DNA of 33,350 nucleotides, from the NCBI GenBank assembly GCA_020403045.1, contig JADBYK010000041.1, positions 1 through 33,350 of the forward strand, in the 5' to 3' direction. Origin of the DNA: Cytophagales bacterium. GTDB taxonomy: Bacteria > Bacteroidota > Bacteroidia > Cytophagales > Cyclobacteriaceae. The notes beneath the pieces were generated by a model. The model was not told the DNA's origin. It saw only the letters and a list, made by a program, of their open reading frames with translations, and did no database searches. A program made the translations under genes and the position numbers. Of this stretch, positions 1 through 7,511 are shown one piece after another (position 1 is the stretch's first letter; every line of letters starts with the position of its first letter).

Positions 1-157
1 CGAAAACATTGGTTTCCAATGTTTTGTCAAGGTTAAACCCTGACAATGAAAATCACCAACTTGGTTTTCTTACTTGGGGCTAAATCGTTGATTTTCATTC
101 GTCAATTATGCAATAGAATTTCTATTGCATAATCTGGGTTGAACGGTAACTATTTTC
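1..157 (-). repeat. Structured palindromic repeat, copy A (truncated by window edge)
   Basis: Read on the minus strand this non-coding stretch holds four paired segments in order. A perfect 13-bp hairpin lies at 105-133 with a 3-nt loop. A long-range stem pairs 89-104 with 41-55 (TGACGAATGAAAATCA against TGATTTTCATTGTCA, one bulge). A hairpin lies at 26-44 around GGGTTTAACC with one mismatch. A perfect 10-bp hairpin lies at 3-25. A matching element with the same order of pairings and conserved connecting sequence lies at 3250-3410 on the other strand. The shared left part (GAAAATAG, then AACCCA) is at 150-157 and 135-140. It lies downstream of the DUF2723 gene and contains no plausible reading frame. 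Function unknown; a REP- or MITE-like dispersed repeat or a structured RNA are both possible. Confidence 0.7.
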
Positions 158-194
158 TAAAATTTCTCAGCCGTAAATTCGTAGCAGCTACAAC

Positions 195-236
195 ATCATA
201 GCTTAGTATCAAACAATATCATAGCTTAGTATCAAA
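195..236. repeat. Two tandem 19-bp direct repeats
   Basis: ATCATAGCTTAGTATCAAA occurs at 195-213 and again, identical, at 218-236, a 23-bp period. It lies 31 bp beyond the stop codon of the minus-strand DUF2723 gene, between that gene and repeat copy A. It does not resemble a terminator. The rest of 158-266 shows nothing else recognisable. Confidence 0.8.
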
Positions 237-266
237 GGATATAAGCTCATCGGTTTACCCTGTCAA

Positions 267-3227
267 CTAGCGATCTTCAGCCGGCAAATCGCCACGCATT
301 TGTAAACTAGCTACCAGTCTTGTATAGGCGTCCTCGTACTTCTTAGCCAACTCCTCTTCTCCATTTTCATAGAGTGCTCGCTGAATGGCGTTAAGTATAA
401 AAATGTTTCTTCTCAGATCGCTGGTCAGCCCATATCCTTCGTTGATCAAGTATGTAGCCATTTCATCTGACCGATCACCAATCACTTTACTGATCTCAAT
501 GGCTTTATCTTTTTCTCCCACTTGAAACAGCAAGTCGATGGTCTCAGGCGTAGTGTGATCGTACTTGATGGCTTTGTCTGGCATTTTGGCCAGTGAAAAC
601 AAAAGCACGCTATCTGCCTTAGCCATTTTTCCTTCATCAATTAAGGCTTGGGCAAGTGAGTTCAATGAGCTGCGATGGTTCACCACGAATCCTCTATAGT
701 CATCTGTGTAATAGATTTTCTCATTGTCCAATCCGCGATAGCGAAACTTGTTAAGCATGATATCATAACTTCTCTCGGTATCGACCAGGTATTCTCGGTC
801 TTTGCGTGGATTTTTAACGGGAAGAATCCGGTAGGCATTCCCTTCCTGAACAGCGTAGGGGCTCAGATCCAAATTGATTTGTGACATGGAGGTATGATTC
901 AAATAAAGTGGACGCTCCCAGTTATTAGACACCAGCAAGTCAAGGAGGGCAAGATCTTTTTTCTCCAGTCCACCGCGTAGCAATCTGATTTTCATTTGAT
1001 CCACCACCAAACTGTCCATGCCTTTTGGTATGATTCCTTTGGCTAGTACAGCCGCTTTATCAATGTTTAACGTGAACACTCTACTCGGCACTACGTTTCG
1101 ATCATTATCGCGTAACTGTTTGTAGTCTTTAGAGATAAGCTCGATGTATTGCTTCGCATCAATGCTCGCAATCTTCATATCGACAAATGGTAGGTAGTCA
1201 TTTGGCCCGCCTTGCTGATAGTTTTTTGGAGAGAGTGTGTAAGGGAAAGGTTCTGACTCATATGCCTTACGCGTAGTTTGATCGATGTACCAATCCGTAT
1301 TGAAGTAGCTCAATACCATCACGCGTAAATCGGTGCGAACGCCTTCAGTTTCTTGGGCGTACCACAGTGGGAAGGTGTCGTTGTCTCCGCCAGTGAAAAT
1401 GATTCCATTGGGTGCGCAGGACTCCAGGTAATTCGTAGCAGAATCGACTGAGAAAAAGCGATCGGAGCGATTGTGATCGTCCCATCCGTCTTTGGCCATT
1501 AGTGCCGGAGCCACTAAGCCGATAAGCGTGGCAGCAATGGCAGCGGTTTTTCCATTCTTTAAAAACTTCTGAATTACTTCAGCCAGCCCGATCACAGCCA
1601 ATCCAATCCAAAAAGCAAACGCGTAATACGATCCAGCATAAATATAGTCTCGCTCACGCGGCTCTGTAGGTGGAGAGTTAAGGTAAACCACAATGGCCAC
1701 ACCGAGCATCACAAACAGTAGCCCAACGACTGCAAAACTTTTTGTGTCTTTGGTGAATTGATAAAACATGCCCACCAGTCCTAGAATAAACGGGATCATG
1801 AAAAAATTATTTCTGGCTCCGTTGTTGGCCAACACATCAGGTACACTTTTGAACCATTGCCCCGGCTTGAGCCAATCAGCGCCTTGCTCATCGCTTTCGC
1901 GACCGGCAAAATTCCACATGAAATAGCGCATATACATGGTGCCAATTTGGTGCGTAAACATGTAGTATAAGTTTTGGCCGAAGGTTGGCTTTTGACCTTC
2001 GGGAATGCCCAGGATATTCATGTACGTTTCTTTGTGCTCAGAATTCCAAACGCGGGGTAATATTGTCTGTTGGTCAGGCTCGTAAACGTAGCTGAATTTT
2101 CTGTCCGTAATTTCGTATTTGTCTTTTCCTTTGGTGTAGATTGGTTCGCCATAATCCACGCCAACAACCTGAGCCGTGTAATAGGGGCCATAAAGAAGCG
2201 GTCTGCTGCCATATTGCTCGCGCTTCAAATAGCGGACAAAACTCATTGCATCCTTAGGTGCATTTTCGTTAATCAACGTATCATATCCAGATCGAATGAT
2301 GATCGTTGCATACGATCCGTAACCGATCAGAATGAAGGCAGTGCCCAGCAAAAAGGTGTTCCAAACGGGTTTGTTATTTTTCTGTGTGTAGTAAATTCCA
2401 AAGGCTAGTAAACCCGTCAGCAAAAGCGTAAAAACGAGTGCGCCTGATCCGAAGAATAAACCGAGCGTATTTACAAAGAAGATTTCGAAATTTCCGGCAA
2501 TGGTTGGCAAGCCCGGTACAATGAAATCATTGATGAACATTACAATTCCAACGCTGACAAGGAGGGCTGCGACAATTCCCCAGGTGCTAGGTTTAAATTT
2601 TTTGAAATAATAGATCAGCCCCAAAGCCGGCACAGTCACTAAATTGAGCATGTGTACACCAATGGAAAGCCCCATCATGTAGGTCACAAGAAGTAGCCAT
2701 CGGTTGGCTTTACTCTCGTCTTCGATCACATCCCACTTTAAAACACCCCATACTACAAAGGCGGTGAAGAACGATGACATGGCATAAACTTCGGCCTCAA
2801 CAGCAGAGAACCAAAAGGAATCAGAGAAAGTATACGCCAACGAACCGACTAGCCCGGCACCCATAAGAAGCCATGTTTTTTCTTCGTTTATCTCGGAATC
2901 TTTCGTGGCTCCGATCATTTTTCTACCCAAAAGGGTAATAGACCAGAAAAGAAAAAGAATGGTAAAAGCACTGGCCAGCACGCTCATGAAGTTGATCCAA
3001 TAGGCTACTTTAGTGACGTCACCCATGGCAAGGAAAGAAAACACCCTACCCATTAACAAAAAGAGAGGAGCACCGGGGGGATGGGGAACCTGCAGTTTGT
3101 AAGACACTGAAATAAACTCGCCACAATCCCAGTAGCTGGCGGTTTCCTCCATGGTGATAAAATAAACCAGCAAAGCGATGGCGAAAGTGACCCAACCGGT
3201 CAGATTATTAGCTTTTTTGAAATTCAT
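267..3227 (-). CDS. DUF2723 (TMEM260-like, GT117) family membrane glycosyltransferase
   Basis: A 986-residue polytopic protein of the DUF2723 family, GT-C-type glycosyltransferases whose human member TMEM260 is a protein O-mannosyltransferase. Roughly the first 600 residues carry about a dozen hydrophobic segments. The expected acidic first-loop motif is present as WDCGEF (residues 33-38), followed by HPPG (49-52). The last ~380 residues are soluble, probably periplasmic, and end in helical TPR-like sequence. Length and architecture are normal for Bacteroidota homologues. The ATG at 3227 is chosen because the first membrane segment follows directly. A weak -7 match, TATTTTCG, lies just upstream on the minus strand. 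Inference: it transfers a lipid-linked sugar to exported protein or glycan; substrate unknown. The gene stands alone and is flanked by inverted copies of a structured repeat. Confidence 0.9.
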   Translation of the reverse strand: MNFKKANNLTGWVTFAIALLVYFITMEETASYWDCGEFISVSYKLQVPHPPGAPLFLLMGRVFSFLAMGDVTKVAYWINFMSVLASAFTILFLFWSITLLGRKMIGATKDSEINEEKTWLLMGAGLVGSLAYTFSDSFWFSAVEAEVYAMSSFFTAFVVWGVLKWDVIEDESKANRWLLLVTYMMGLSIGVHMLNLVTVPALGLIYYFKKFKPSTWGIVAALLVSVGIVMFINDFIVPGLPTIAGNFEIFFVNTLGLFFGSGALVFTLLLTGLLAFGIYYTQKNNKPVWNTFLLGTAFILIGYGSYATIIIRSGYDTLINENAPKDAMSFVRYLKREQYGSRPLLYGPYYTAQVVGVDYGEPIYTKGKDKYEITDRKFSYVYEPDQQTILPRVWNSEHKETYMNILGIPEGQKPTFGQNLYYMFTHQIGTMYMRYFMWNFAGRESDEQGADWLKPGQWFKSVPDVLANNGARNNFFMIPFILGLVGMFYQFTKDTKSFAVVGLLFVMLGVAIVVYLNSPPTEPRERDYIYAGSYYAFAFWIGLAVIGLAEVIQKFLKNGKTAAIAATLIGLVAPALMAKDGWDDHNRSDRFFSVDSATNYLESCAPNGIIFTGGDNDTFPLWYAQETEGVRTDLRVMVLSYFNTDWYIDQTTRKAYESEPFPYTLSPKNYQQGGPNDYLPFVDMKIASIDAKQYIELISKDYKQLRDNDRNVVPSRVFTLNIDKAAVLAKGIIPKGMDSLVVDQMKIRLLRGGLEKKDLALLDLLVSNNWERPLYLNHTSMSQINLDLSPYAVQEGNAYRILPVKNPRKDREYLVDTERSYDIMLNKFRYRGLDNEKIYYTDDYRGFVVNHRSSLNSLAQALIDEGKMAKADSVLLFSLAKMPDKAIKYDHTTPETIDLLFQVGEKDKAIEISKVIGDRSDEMATYLINEGYGLTSDLRRNIFILNAIQRALYENGEEELAKKYEDAYTRLVASLQMRGDLPAEDR

Positions 3228-3249
3228 GTTTTTTGATAAAATAATGCGC

Positions 3250-3410
3250 GAAAATAGGGAAAATTAACCCAAAAAAGTCGTCAGACTTTTTTGCACTTTG
3301 TGCTGACGATTGAAAATGAAAGAGTTAGAACTTCCGATAATCGTAAACATTTTTTTCATTTTCAATATCAGGGTTAATCCTGATAATACTGACGGTGCAG
3401 TCAGTATTCG
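3250..3410 (+). repeat. Structured palindromic repeat, copy B
   Basis: Same architecture as the element at 1-157 but on the opposite strand. GAAAATAG (3250-3257) and AACCCA (3266-3271) lead into a 9-bp hairpin AAAAAAGTC/GACTTTTTT (3271-3292). A small GCAC/GTGC hairpin follows (3293-3303). A perfect 13-bp long-range stem pairs 3309-3321 with 3354-3366. A 7-bp hairpin around GGGTTAAT lies at 3366-3385, and a perfect 9-bp hairpin at 3385-3408 is followed by CG. The connecting sequence TGACGAWTGAAAATSA and TTTTCANTNTCAGGGTT is shared with copy A, while the first and last hairpins differ in sequence but keep their pairing. The rest of the gap to 3526 has a further imperfect inverted repeat (3468-3476/3493-3501) and no gene. 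The left part overlaps the likely DUF2723 promoter. Confidence 0.7.
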
Positions 3411-3526
3411 TCACCCTTTGGGCTTTGGATTAACGCATACCCGCTCAAAGTGTTGCAAGGAACAAGAGGGCAAACTGGATGGTCGCTTTTCTAGTTTACC
3501 CCAAAATGGCTTGCTAATATTGTGAA

Positions 3527-4498
3527 ATGGTATCTGTTGTGATAAAGAGGTTCGGGAAAGTAGATACCAAGCTGTGGAATAGCTTTGTTAAAGAAGCCAA
3601 GAATGCTACTTTTTTGTTCGATCGTGGATACATGGACTACCATGCCGATCGGTTTCCAGATCATTCATTGCTGCTTTACACAGATGGCAGATTAAGAGCC
3701 CTTTTCGTAGCGAATGAAGATAGGGATGCAATCGTGTCTCATGGAGGGCTAAGCTATGGCGGGTTGTTACTTGAGAAAGACGCTCGTTTGGAAGAAGTGC
3801 TAGCCTTGTTTTTTCACATTTTGGAGTACTATCATCTACAAGGGATCAACAAAATAGTCTACAAGTGCTTGCCTTTTTACTATGCTACTTACCCTGCACA
3901 AGAGGACCTGTATGCCCTGTTCCTTTTAAAAGCCGTTTTACTCCAGCGGGATACCAGCTCGGTATGCGTAAAATCAATGCCATTGCCTTATCAACAGAGG
4001 AGAAAGAAGAATACCAAACAAAACTCAGGCTCCTTTCGCATTTCAAGAGCCAAAGATCCTACGGAATTTTGGAACGATGTGCTGATCCCTAATTTGAAGG
4101 AAAAATTTGGAGCCGAACCGGTTCATTCATTGGAGGAAATAAAGAAGCTGATGCAGAGCTTCCCCAATCACATTCAGTTATTTGAGGTTCGAGATGAAGG
4201 TTTGCTTGGGGGGACAGTCATTTATTCAACACCATTAACCGCTCATGCACAGTATACTTCGGCTACCCAGTTGGGAAAGGAAGTAGGTGCATTGGATGTG
4301 CTCTTCCACCATTTGTTAAGTGATGTATTTGCGGACCAAGCCTATTTTAGCTTTGGTACCTCTAACGGGAATCCAGACCGGGCACTAAATCGAGGGCTGG
4401 TCAACTGGAAGGAAGGATTTGGCGCGCGCACCTTTTCGATCGACACTTATCAAATTGACACGCAGAATTACACATTATTATCCAGTTATGCCTCCTAG
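3527..4498 (+). CDS. GNAT/FemAB-like acyltransferase, probable sugar-amine N-acyltransferase
   Basis: A 323-residue soluble protein with the double-GNAT look of FemAB/BioF2-type acyltransferases. An N-terminal half contains HGGLSYGGLLL, and a C-terminal half contains an LLGGTVIY strand and a terminal FGTSNGNPDRALNRGLVNWKEGFG-like block (near residues 277-301), typical of these families. Its last 11 bp overlap the start of the aminotransferase, so the two are translationally coupled. Family knowledge: such genes next to DegT-type aminotransferases often acylate the amino sugar formed. That role is inferred here; peptidoglycan or lipid acylation cannot be excluded. The start ATG at 3527 directly follows the repeat-bearing gap. 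No nucleotide-sugar dehydratase lies in the window to complete the pathway. Confidence 0.7.
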   Translation: MVSVVIKRFGKVDTKLWNSFVKEAKNATFLFDRGYMDYHADRFPDHSLLLYTDGRLRALFVANEDRDAIVSHGGLSYGGLLLEKDARLEEVLALFFHILEYYHLQGINKIVYKCLPFYYATYPAQEDLYALFLLKAVLLQRDTSSVCVKSMPLPYQQRRKKNTKQNSGSFRISRAKDPTEFWNDVLIPNLKEKFGAEPVHSLEEIKKLMQSFPNHIQLFEVRDEGLLGGTVIYSTPLTAHAQYTSATQLGKEVGALDVLFHHLLSDVFADQAYFSFGTSNGNPDRALNRGLVNWKEGFGARTFSIDTYQIDTQNYTLLSSYAS

Positions 4499-5606
4499 CA
4501 TTCCGTTTTTAGACTTAAGGTATCAGCATTCGCAGATCGAAGCTGAACTAAACGATGCTATGCTCAAGGTATTAAAGTCCAATGCTTTTGTGCTTGGTGG
4601 ATGCCTATCTGATTTTGAAAAGATGTATGCTTCTTATCAACAAGTTTCCTTTTGCGCGGGTGTGGGCAATGGATTGGATGCCATTTATCTGGCACTCAGA
4701 GCACTGGGGATCAAACCAGGTGATGAAGTCTTAGTTCCCTCTAACACCTACATTGCCACGTGGCTTGCGATTGAGAAAACCGGAGCCACCATTATGCCTA
4801 TTGAACCCAATGAAGAGACGTATAACCTGGATGTTTCAAAAATCAAAGCTGCTATTTCCCCATTGACAAAGTGTGTACTTCCTGTTCATCTTTTTGGGCA
4901 AGCCTGTGAGATGGATGCCATTTTGGAGCTCGCCAACACCCATTCGCTTTTTGTGGTAGAAGACAATGCACAAGCACATGGGGCAACGTATGGAGCAAAA
5001 ATGACTGGAAGTTTTGGGCATATTAATGCAACTAGCTTTTATCCAACCAAAAACTTAGGCGCATTGGGAGACGGGGGAGCCATCACTACCAATTCAAAAG
5101 AGCACTATGATCTAGTTTGCTCGTTGCGCAACTATGGATCCACAAAAAAGTATATCAATGATAGGTTGGGTGTGAATTCTCGTCTGGATGAAATTCAGGC
5201 AGCTGTGTTGGCCGTGAAATTGAAATATTTGGATGTCTGGAATGCCCAGCGGAGATTATTGGCCTCTAACTATTTCGAATTACTGAGTAATGTAGGCGAC
5301 TTGATTTTGCCAACCATTGCAAATGGAGCAAGCCATGTTTATCATGTTTTTACCATCCGAACCAACTACCGAGATGCTCTGCAGGCCTACCTAAAAGATA
5401 AAGGTATCGAAACCAGTAACCATTATCCGGTACCTCCTCACTTACAAAAGGCATTTGCTCATCTCGGTTATACAAAAGGAGATTTTCCGATTGCAGAGAA
5501 ACTAGCCAGCACATCCCTCAGCCTTCCTATCTGGCCAGGGTTATCAAAAAAAGAACAGGAGCAAATCGGTCGGGCAATCAATGAATTTTTCCGGGGTCAT
5601 TTATAA
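4488..5606 (+). CDS. DegT/DnrJ/EryC1/StrS family sugar aminotransferase
   Basis: A 372-residue PLP enzyme that aminates a keto nucleotide sugar in surface-glycan precursor synthesis. Characteristic segments are IPFLDL at the N-terminus, GNGLDAIYLALRALGI, EVLVPSNTYIAT, VEDNAQAHGATY and SFYPTKNLGALGDGGA; the Lys of PTK (about residue 188) is the expected Schiff-base lysine. The segment pattern resembles FdtB/QdtB-type dTDP-sugar 3-aminotransferases, but the substrate is not proven. The ATG at 4488 is chosen because the protein begins MPPSIPFLDLRYQ as in homologues; longer readings from a TTG at 4419 run deep into the upstream gene. It overlaps the acyltransferase gene by 11 bp and meets the next, opposing gene tail to tail with a 10-bp overlap. 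Confidence 0.92.
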   Translation: MPPSIPFLDLRYQHSQIEAELNDAMLKVLKSNAFVLGGCLSDFEKMYASYQQVSFCAGVGNGLDAIYLALRALGIKPGDEVLVPSNTYIATWLAIEKTGATIMPIEPNEETYNLDVSKIKAAISPLTKCVLPVHLFGQACEMDAILELANTHSLFVVEDNAQAHGATYGAKMTGSFGHINATSFYPTKNLGALGDGGAITTNSKEHYDLVCSLRNYGSTKKYINDRLGVNSRLDEIQAAVLAVKLKYLDVWNAQRRLLASNYFELLSNVGDLILPTIANGASHVYHVFTIRTNYRDALQAYLKDKGIETSNHYPVPPHLQKAFAHLGYTKGDFPIAEKLASTSLSLPIWPGLSKKEQEQIGRAINEFFRGHL

Positions 5607-6238
5607 ACAACCACATAGAAGACAAGCCAGAGCAAGAAAACCAGGATGTAAGAGCAAGAAACAATCCACCAGGTAGCTCGACTTTGTTTGTGCGCTCGCA
5701 ATGAAAACGAATTAACCCCCTTCACTAAAATCAAAACATACAATACCTCAAAAATACTTAACGCTCGAAGCGGGTAGGCAAATTTTTTATCCAGGGTAAC
5801 GTAGTCTACGAAGTTCATTAACGAAAAAGGGTAAAACGCCCGAATTTCCGGAAGGGTAGGATCCGTTCTCACAAAAAGAAACCATCCAATTTTTAACAGT
5901 TCAGGAGCAATGAAAACAAACTCTGCCGTCAACGCTACACTCCAGCATTGGCTAAATGTAATCCGATAGCCGAAGAGAAAGCAGCCTACCCAAAGCACAA
6001 ATCCGATGACGGTAAACTTCCAGAGATAAATAAAGGGGATTGAAACAAATTGAACCGCGCTGATCATCTGCATGATGGCGCCCTCCGGCCGATCTTGAAG
6101 GAATTCAAAGGCTGCGGTTTCGTTCTCGATGAAGGCTTTTTTGACGTACAACAATAGAAAAGAGATCAGACAAAGAACCACAACGGTCATTCGCTTATCG
6201 CTGTCAAAAATGGAAGAATGCTCTAGTTCGGTAGACAT
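5597..6238 (-). CDS. Hypothetical polytopic membrane protein (YIP1-like appearance)
   Basis: A 213-residue protein not assigned to a family with confidence. It shows about five hydrophobic segments (near residues 17-35, 62-82, 84-104, 150-175 and 190-212), with short charged loops and a Lys at the C-terminus. The layout of an N-terminal cytoplasmic tail followed by a compact membrane bundle resembles YIP1-type proteins, but this is only a resemblance. The ATG at 6238 is preferred to a TTG four codons upstream. It is a single-gene minus-strand unit between the aminotransferase and the TPR gene and overlaps the end of the former by 10 bp. Function unknown. Confidence 0.7.
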   Translation of the reverse strand: MSTELEHSSIFDSDKRMTVVVLCLISFLLLYVKKAFIENETAAFEFLQDRPEGAIMQMISAVQFVSIPFIYLWKFTVIGFVLWVGCFLFGYRITFSQCWSVALTAEFVFIAPELLKIGWFLFVRTDPTLPEIRAFYPFSLMNFVDYVTLDKKFAYPLRALSIFEVLYVLILVKGVNSFSLRAHKQSRATWWIVSCSYILVFLLWLVFYVVVYK

Positions 6239-6304
6239 AGTCAATGACAAAAGTAGCTCTTTAGTTGATCCTGTATTTTAATAATCTCATTTTTGAGTCC
6301 ATAA

Positions 6305-7507
6305 ATGAATTTCTCATCAACACGTGGTTGTTACGTACTGTTAGTTTGTCTTTTGGGAATCGTGTTCTCGACCGAAGGACAAACGAAAAAAGACACTACT
6401 ATTATTCTCATTAACAGCACGGCCATGCAGCTGGAGGCCGCCCAGGCATTGAACGACCTTTATGACTTTAAGTTTGCCAAAGCAGAGCAGCAGATGCGCT
6501 GGTTTAAGCAAAAATACTCGTGGCATCCGCTTCCCTATTTTATGTTGGGATTGAGTGAGTGGTGGAAAATAATGCCAAATACCAGAGACACGCGTTATGA
6601 CGATCGGTTCTTGGGCTATATGGACAGTACAATTGCAGTAGCAGAAAATCTTTACAAGAAACATCCCGAGTATAAAATTGAGGCTGCTTTTTTCTTAGCA
6701 GCAGCTCATAGTTTTAAAGGGCGACTTTATGCAGATGAAGAGCGGAAGAATTGGCGCAAAGCGGCCGTCCAGGGGAAAATAGCCCTCAACTACCTGGAAG
6801 TTTGCAGAACCAAAGACAACCTGAGCCCTGAGCTGCTATTTGGGGATGCATTGTACAATTATTTTTCCGTATGGGTACCCGAAAACTATCCTTCCCTAAA
6901 ACCGCTCCTTTGGTTTTTTCGCAAAGGAGATAAAGCACTTGGATTAAAGCAGTTGAAGGAGGTGTCTTACAATGCATTTTATACGCGGACGGAAGCGATG
7001 GTTTGGCTAATGCGAATTCTAAATAGCTATGAAAACGATCAACTAAGAGCCTTTCAGGTGGCAGAGTATCTTTTTCAGACCTACCCTAACAATCCCTACT
7101 TTCACCGGTATTATGCCCGCATGTTGTATTCGCGTGGCATGTATCCCCAGCTGGAAGTAGAGTCAAAACGAATCTTGACCCTTATTGACAGTGCTAAGTA
7201 CGGCTATGAAGCCACAAGCGGCCGATATGCATCTTTCTTCTTGGGGCAGATGTACGATTTTCAAAGAAAAGATGATCTGGCAAAAAAGTACTACCTGCTT
7301 TCGATCAAGTATGCAGAAGAAATTGGCGCCATTGAGTCTGGCTATTCTCTATATTCGCTCATTGCTTTGGGGGAGATCAACCAGCGACAGGGAAATAAAG
7401 CCGAAGCAAAAAAGTACTTCACGTTGGTGAAGAAAAAGGCCGGCCGAAAGGACGAAGCGTTTAAGGATGCTAAAAGAAGGTTAAAAGGATTGGAGAAGGG
7501 GGATTGA
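6305..7507 (+). CDS. Secreted TPR-repeat protein
   Basis: A 400-residue protein with a signal peptide (hydrophobic residues 9-22, small residues and EGQ near 25), so probably periplasmic or outer-membrane associated. The rest is helical, with TPR-like pairs: residues 35-75, 110-170, 225-290 (YENDQLRAFQVAEYLFQTYPNNPYFHRYYA) and a clear pair near 320-385 (YASFFLGQMYDFQRKDDLAKKYY; LIALGEINQRQGNKAEAKKYF). The C-terminus is strongly basic (KKKAGRKDEAFKDAKRRLKGLEK). TPR proteins are scaffolds, so a partner is implied but not identified. The next gene starts 4 bp after the stop, suggesting one transcript. Confidence 0.8.
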   Translation: MNFSSTRGCYVLLVCLLGIVFSTEGQTKKDTTIILINSTAMQLEAAQALNDLYDFKFAKAEQQMRWFKQKYSWHPLPYFMLGLSEWWKIMPNTRDTRYDDRFLGYMDSTIAVAENLYKKHPEYKIEAAFFLAAAHSFKGRLYADEERKNWRKAAVQGKIALNYLEVCRTKDNLSPELLFGDALYNYFSVWVPENYPSLKPLLWFFRKGDKALGLKQLKEVSYNAFYTRTEAMVWLMRILNSYENDQLRAFQVAEYLFQTYPNNPYFHRYYARMLYSRGMYPQLEVESKRILTLIDSAKYGYEATSGRYASFFLGQMYDFQRKDDLAKKYYLLSIKYAEEIGAIESGYSLYSLIALGEINQRQGNKAEAKKYFTLVKKKAGRKDEAFKDAKRRLKGLEKGD

Positions 7508-7511
7508 AGAT

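Noticed and set aside
26-44. GTTAAAC/GTTTAAC core resembling an integron attC recombination site
   Set aside because: The motif is just the centre of a short palindrome; the matching copy at 3366-3385 has GTTAATC and lacks the paired R/L boxes at the element ends, and no integrase is present.
2070-2408. 112-codon frame antisense to the DUF2723 gene
   Set aside because: The minus-strand frame encodes a clear family protein over the same bases; the antisense frame has no domain or start context.
3310-3525. 71-codon plus-strand reading frame between DUF2723 and the acyltransferase
   Set aside because: It lies across the hairpins of structured repeat B, has no recognisable protein features, and its composition follows the palindromes.
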